Below, in pieces: positions 60,583 to 64,000 of a DNA stretch of 64,000 bases. Origin of the DNA: Secundilactobacillus silagincola (GTDB taxonomy: Bacteria; Bacillota; Bacilli; Lactobacillales; Lactobacillaceae); NCBI RefSeq assembly GCF_002583405.1, contig NZ_BCMJ01000003.1, forward strand, positions 62,001 through 126,000. Reading direction: 5' to 3'. A model generated the notes under the pieces. It had not been told where the DNA came from and searched no databases. It saw only the letters and a program-made list of their open reading frames with translations. Positions within the stretch are counted from its first letter, which is position 1, and the number at the start of each line of letters is the position of its first letter. Both the position numbers and the translations under genes were made by a program.

Positions 60583-62688
60583 TTGAAAAATTTCTTTAGT
60601 CGAGTTACCCAGCACCGAGCGTCTCGCAGTAAGACGTCAACTACAGCTCAAATTCCATTTAGAATGAATTTTCTATTCATTATTGTAGGACTCTTATTTG
60701 CAGCGTTAATTGCACAATTAGCATATTTACAAATTCTCCACGGTACCCAGCTTAAAGCTGAAGTTAGCCGGACGGATAGTACCGTTGAAACGAACAACGT
60801 TCAGCGGGGGATGATTTTTGATTCTACTGGTCGTGTTTTAGTTGGTAATAAAACCCATCAAGCAATTAGTTATACTAAGGGAGTTAACGTTATGGCTCCG
60901 GATATGTATCGGATAGCTAATCGCTTGGGAAAATACCTAACAGTGCCAACCGGATCATTGACTCGACGGAATAGGGCTGATTATTTCTTAGCTTCCTCAA
61001 AGCGGGCGAAGCAGGTACAGGCAAATATTCCGGGAATCAAAAATGCCGCGCAGTCGGATGCTTATGATAAGGAGCTTCAATATCTGTATGCTCATCCTGC
61101 TGATTTTCAGTTAACCAAACAGCAGAAGAATGATGCCATGATTTACGCTCGAATGAGCGGGGCGTATTCACTGTCAACAACTTATATTAAGGAAACGGGT
61201 GTGACCAGTAAGGAACTAGCTGAAGTCGGCGAACATCTGGGAGAAATGCCAGGTGTAAAAGTTGGTACAAGCTGGACTCGTGATTATCCTTATGGCAGTT
61301 CACTCAAGAGTATCTTAGGGACCGTTTCTTCAGAGAAGATTGGGTTACCAGATAATAAGGTTAACCAGTATCTGGCTCAAGGTTATTCCAGAAACGATTC
61401 AGTGGGTCAATCCTACCTTGAAGAGCAATATGAACCAGTTCTAAGAGGGAGTAAATCGCAGACTGATGTGGAAGTTTCCGGGACTAAGATCATGAAGGAA
61501 GTTAAGCGTTATGGTGGTCAAAAAGGTGATAATCTGCAGCTGACCATCAATGCTGGTTTCCAAAAGAAGTTGCAGTCATTAGTTCGGCAAGCTGAAAGTG
61601 GTGCCGGTGGTGTTTCAACTGGGACTTATGCCGTTGTGATGAACCCTAATAATGGGAGCATTATTGGGATGGCGGGTGTTGACCGCAATCCAAGCACGCA
61701 AAAAATCACTAATAACGCGCTGGGCGCCATCAATAATTCCATCACTATGGGATCGGTGGTTAAAGGTGCCATGGTTTCTGGTGCTTTAATGGATGGTGTC
61801 ATCACACCAACGAACAACACCTTGACTGATATGCCAATTACTGTTGGGGGAACGAAGAAGGCATCGTGGTTCAACAAAAACGGTGGTCAAAATATGGCCG
61901 TTAATGCTTCGACTGCCCTAGAAGTTTCTTCTAACTCATATATGATGCAATTGGCAATGAAGGAAGCCGGTTTTAAGTATTCTGAAGGCGCAGCGCTGAC
62001 CATGAATTCTAGTATTTTCAGCAAAATGCGTGGCTACTTCAACCAGTTTGGACTTGGTGTCAAAACCGGGATCGATCTACCAGGTGAAACTACTGGTATT
62101 CAAGGTTCAACGTCTAAAGCGCATATTGGGAATGCGTTAGATGAGGCCTTTGGGAACTACGATGCGTACACCACGATTCAAGTTGCGCAGTACATGTCAA
62201 CCATCGCTAACGGTGGGTATCGAATTCAACCGCATATTTTATCGTCCATTCGTGGCACCAATAAAAATGGCGGCTTAGGAACGGTTAAAGATTCAGTTAC
62301 TCCAACGGTGCTTAACCACATTGACATGACGCCTGCTCAACGTAAATTAGTCACTGAAGGGCTTTATGATGTTGTCCATGGGACTAACACCTGGAAGACC
62401 GGTGGTGAACTGGATACGATTAAGCCGGAGATCTCTGCCAAGACTGGGACAGCTCAAACTTATTATAAAGGGACTGAAACCGTTACCTTGAGTTTGGCTT
62501 CTTATGCACCTTCAACGCATCCGCAAGTGGTCGTTGCTTTAGCAATGCCCAACTTGGATTACAACGCTGAAGATAATAACATGAAGTTGGCTAAGTCAAT
62601 TTATCAGGCCTATTGGAGTTCGGTTCAGTCGACATCGACTTTGAAGTCTGGTAGTACGACGACCAACACTGCCACAGCAGGAAACTAA
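60583..62688 (+). CDS. Class B penicillin-binding protein (PBP2B/PbpA-like transpeptidase)
   Basis: This 701-residue D,D-transpeptidase has a short basic N-terminus and one membrane span (about 28-50), a pedestal/dimerisation region, and a transpeptidase domain. Catalytic motifs are S391-V-V-K394, S449-S-N451 and K620-T-G622. It cross-links peptidoglycan during septation or elongation. The flanking rpmG, 5-formyl-THF cyclo-ligase and rhomboid genes correspond to the pbpA-yqgN-yqgP area of B. subtilis. It starts at TTG 60583, with AAGGAG 11 nt upstream and AGGA closer. The tail is Ser/Thr rich. Confidence 0.92.
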   Translation: MKNFFSRVTQHRASRSKTSTTAQIPFRMNFLFIIVGLLFAALIAQLAYLQILHGTQLKAEVSRTDSTVETNNVQRGMIFDSTGRVLVGNKTHQAISYTKGVNVMAPDMYRIANRLGKYLTVPTGSLTRRNRADYFLASSKRAKQVQANIPGIKNAAQSDAYDKELQYLYAHPADFQLTKQQKNDAMIYARMSGAYSLSTTYIKETGVTSKELAEVGEHLGEMPGVKVGTSWTRDYPYGSSLKSILGTVSSEKIGLPDNKVNQYLAQGYSRNDSVGQSYLEEQYEPVLRGSKSQTDVEVSGTKIMKEVKRYGGQKGDNLQLTINAGFQKKLQSLVRQAESGAGGVSTGTYAVVMNPNNGSIIGMAGVDRNPSTQKITNNALGAINNSITMGSVVKGAMVSGALMDGVITPTNNTLTDMPITVGGTKKASWFNKNGGQNMAVNASTALEVSSNSYMMQLAMKEAGFKYSEGAALTMNSSIFSKMRGYFNQFGLGVKTGIDLPGETTGIQGSTSKAHIGNALDEAFGNYDAYTTIQVAQYMSTIANGGYRIQPHILSSIRGTNKNGGLGTVKDSVTPTVLNHIDMTPAQRKLVTEGLYDVVHGTNTWKTGGELDTIKPEISAKTGTAQTYYKGTETVTLSLASYAPSTHPQVVVALAMPNLDYNAEDNNMKLAKSIYQAYWSSVQSTSTLKSGSTTTNTATAGN

Positions 62689-62833
62689 ACTTCTATCAGT
62701 TTTAATTTTGCCTGTAAAGTAAATTTACTTAACAAATATAACATTTAGACTGGTAATTACTTTGAATAAATGATAAAATACTACGAGTTAAGGCTATTTG
62801 CCAAATCATAAAAACGTAGGGAGGTCACAAGCC

Positions 62834-62983
62834 ATGCGCGTACACATTACATTAGAATGTACCGAATGTCACGAACAAAACTACTTATCAAGTAAAAACC
62901 GTCGTAACAATCCTGACCGGGTAGAGCTTAAGAAATATTGCCCACGTCAACACAAGGTGACGTTACACAAAGAAACAAAATAA
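62834..62983 (+). CDS. rpmG: 50S ribosomal protein L33
   Basis: This 49-residue L33 ([20 protein letters not shown] at the N-terminus) has Cys pair CTEC and a third Cys in [17 protein letters not shown]. The fourth zinc-ligand position is not Cys, a partial zinc ribbon known from lactobacilli. The frame continues upstream to 62798, but GGGAGGTCA precedes the ATG at 62834. A terminator follows directly. Confidence 0.95.
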   Translation: MRVHITLECTECHEQNYLSSKNRRNNPDRVELKKYCPRQHKVTLHKETK

Positions 62984-63015
62984 AGGCATAGGCGATGAGC
63001 CTGCGCCTTTTTTAT
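62983..63015 (+). terminator. Terminator after rpmG
   Basis: AAAGGCATAGGC pairs with GCCTGCGCCTTT (one mismatch), followed by TTTATTT. It starts within the stop codon of rpmG. Confidence 0.8.
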
Positions 63016-63038
63016 TTAAGACAGGAGGAAACGACCAG

Positions 63039-63587
63039 ATGGCAACAAAAAAAGCAGTTCGTGAAGAGATTATTGCAGCATTGAACGCCATGCCTGATGA
63101 TGTTCGTCATTTTCAAGCTGGAACGTTATATGAACGATTATTTGAATCCGAAGAGTGGAATCACAGTCAAACAGTTGCAATTACACTGTCGACTGGTTTT
63201 GAGTTGGATACCCAGCCCATCATTGAGGCTGCTAAACAGGCTCGAAAAGAGATTGTTATTCCCAAAACATTTAATACTGATCGCAGCATGATTTTTTTAC
63301 CGTTAACTGACGAAACGGTGATGAAAGAATCCAACTTTGGTATTATGGAACCAGAAAATGGCACTGCAGTACCGAAAGATCAAATTGACTTAATTGTTGT
63401 TCCTGGCCTAGGTTTCACTAAAAAGGGAGCACGTCTTGGTTTTGGCGGTGGTTATTATGATCGCTTCTTAGCCGATTACCAAGGACGAACCGTTACCCTT
63501 GCATTTGAAGCCCAAATGTTTAAAGAACCAACTTGGCAAGTCGCCGATACTGACGTACTTGTCCAACATGTCATCACGAGCCACTAA
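63039..63587 (+). CDS. 5-formyltetrahydrofolate cyclo-ligase
   Basis: This 182-residue enzyme converts 5-formyl-THF to 5,10-methenyl-THF using ATP. Motifs are IVIPKTFNTDRSM and the C-terminal LGFGGGYYDRFL phosphate-binding region. It corresponds to YqgN of B. subtilis (also called fthC or ygfA). CAGGAGG is well placed before the ATG. The rhomboid gene begins 11 nt after its stop, and they are likely co-transcribed. Confidence 0.94.
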   Translation: MATKKAVREEIIAALNAMPDDVRHFQAGTLYERLFESEEWNHSQTVAITLSTGFELDTQPIIEAAKQARKEIVIPKTFNTDRSMIFLPLTDETVMKESNFGIMEPENGTAVPKDQIDLIVVPGLGFTKKGARLGFGGGYYDRFLADYQGRTVTLAFEAQMFKEPTWQVADTDVLVQHVITSH

Positions 63588-63598
63588 GGGGGCAAATA

Positions 63599-64000
63599 AT
63601 GCAGCAACAACTCAAACGCTGGTTATCTGGGCCATACATCACCGTAGGCTTGATCGTTGTGATGTTTTTGGTGTATGGTGCCATGACGTTGGCTGGTGGC
63701 AGTCAAAACGCTCAGGTACTAGTAAATTTTGGCGCTAAATATAACCCCTTGATTCTTGCAGGACAGTGGTGGCGTTTTATAACCCCTATTTTTTTGCACA
63801 TGGGGTTTGAACACATTCTTTTTAATACGGTGACACTTTATTTTATTGGTATTCAGATTGAAGCCATTTTCGGGCATTGGCGCTATTTAGCGATTTTCTT
63901 ATTGTCTGGAATTGGCGGTAACTTAGCTAGCTTCGCATTTAACCCTAATTCAATTTCTGCTGGTGCTAGTACCGCCATCTTTGGGTTATTCGGTGCTTTT
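63599..64000 (+). CDS. Rhomboid family intramembrane serine protease (partial, cut by window end)
   Basis: The first 134 residues are present. There is a membrane segment near the N-terminus (ITVGLIVVMFLVYGAM), then WWRFITPIFLHMGFEHILFN, the family pattern WR-x-hT-H-x3-H-x3-N, with the oxyanion Asn. The catalytic SAGASTAIFG follows, with S124 in GAST. The C-terminal part with the catalytic His is outside the window. The homologous yqgP in B. subtilis lies at the same place and also cleaves membrane transporters. The ATG follows AAGGGGGCAA. Confidence 0.92.
   Translation, partial: MQQQLKRWLSGPYITVGLIVVMFLVYGAMTLAGGSQNAQVLVNFGAKYNPLILAGQWWRFITPIFLHMGFEHILFNTVTLYFIGIQIEAIFGHWRYLAIFLLSGIGGNLASFAFNPNSISAGASTAIFGLFGAF

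Noticed and set aside
1-64000. CRISPR arrays, tRNA/rRNA genes, insertion sequences, prophage genes
   Set aside because: No direct repeat-spacer pattern, no cloverleaf or rRNA sequence, and no transposase or integrase motifs were recognised by eye on either strand.

Overview
The window is a contiguous piece of a low-to-mid GC Firmicutes chromosome, most likely a member of the Lactobacillaceae (Lactiplantibacillus/Secundilactobacillus-type). The reasons are T-box leaders in front of thrS and pheST, strong AGGAGG ribosome binding sites, frequent TTG starts, a soluble SftA-type DNA translocase next to murC, and gene orders shared with Bacillus subtilis (yhaO-yhaN-yhaM/prsA/yhaH/hit/ecsAB; yqeG-yqeH-yhbY-nadD-yqeK-rsfS-yqeM; ylbM-yceD-rpmF; infC-rpmI-rplT). 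The species cannot be fixed from the sequence alone. No tRNA, rRNA, CRISPR array, phage gene or transposase was seen.

Layout. 1-10.5 kb: tail of a class A PBP, a YlbF/YheA protein, the YhaO/YhaN nuclease-ATPase pair, YhaM exoribonuclease, then PrsA, a YtxH-like protein and a HIT protein on the minus strand, then EcsAB and TrmB. 10.5-17 kb: a small PepSY protein, a thioredoxin, YtpR, SftA, MurC and a Bax-inhibitor-like membrane protein. 17.3-20.6 kb: a three-gene cassette of ADP-ribosylglycohydrolase, NCS1 permease and PfkB kinase that looks like a salvage pathway for an unknown ribosylated compound. 20.7-27.7 kb: a DNA replication and repair operon polA / mutM-coaE / nrdR / dnaB / dnaI, in which mutM and coaE are one uninterrupted reading frame. 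27.7-31.5 kb: T-box-controlled thrS, then infC-rpmI-rplT behind a structured leader. 31.6-38.1 kb: ribosome assembly, NAD and tRNA modification genes ending in yceD-rpmF.

38.3-47.5 kb is the most accessory-looking part: a zinc alcohol dehydrogenase, an OmpR/HisK two-component system, and a tandemly duplicated module of membrane acyltransferase plus N-terminal zinc-ribbon protein. One zinc-ribbon copy carries an extracytoplasmic alpha/beta hydrolase and the other a multi-span membrane domain. A 104-nt near-perfect hairpin lies inside the second module. 47.5-64 kb: YidC, acylphosphatase, an SpoU rRNA methyltransferase, an HD protein, an HxlR regulator, T-box-pheST, MltG, Udk, GreA, a YneR/HesB-like protein, the large YfhO membrane protein, a class B PBP, L33, 5-formyl-THF cyclo-ligase and the start of a rhomboid protease.

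Most genes are conserved housekeeping genes. The points most worth following are the mutM-coaE fusion with its well-placed internal coaE start, the DraG/NCS1/PfkB cassette, the duplicated acyltransferase/zinc-ribbon locus, the two long hairpins of matching architecture, and the infC leader with a probable ATA start.
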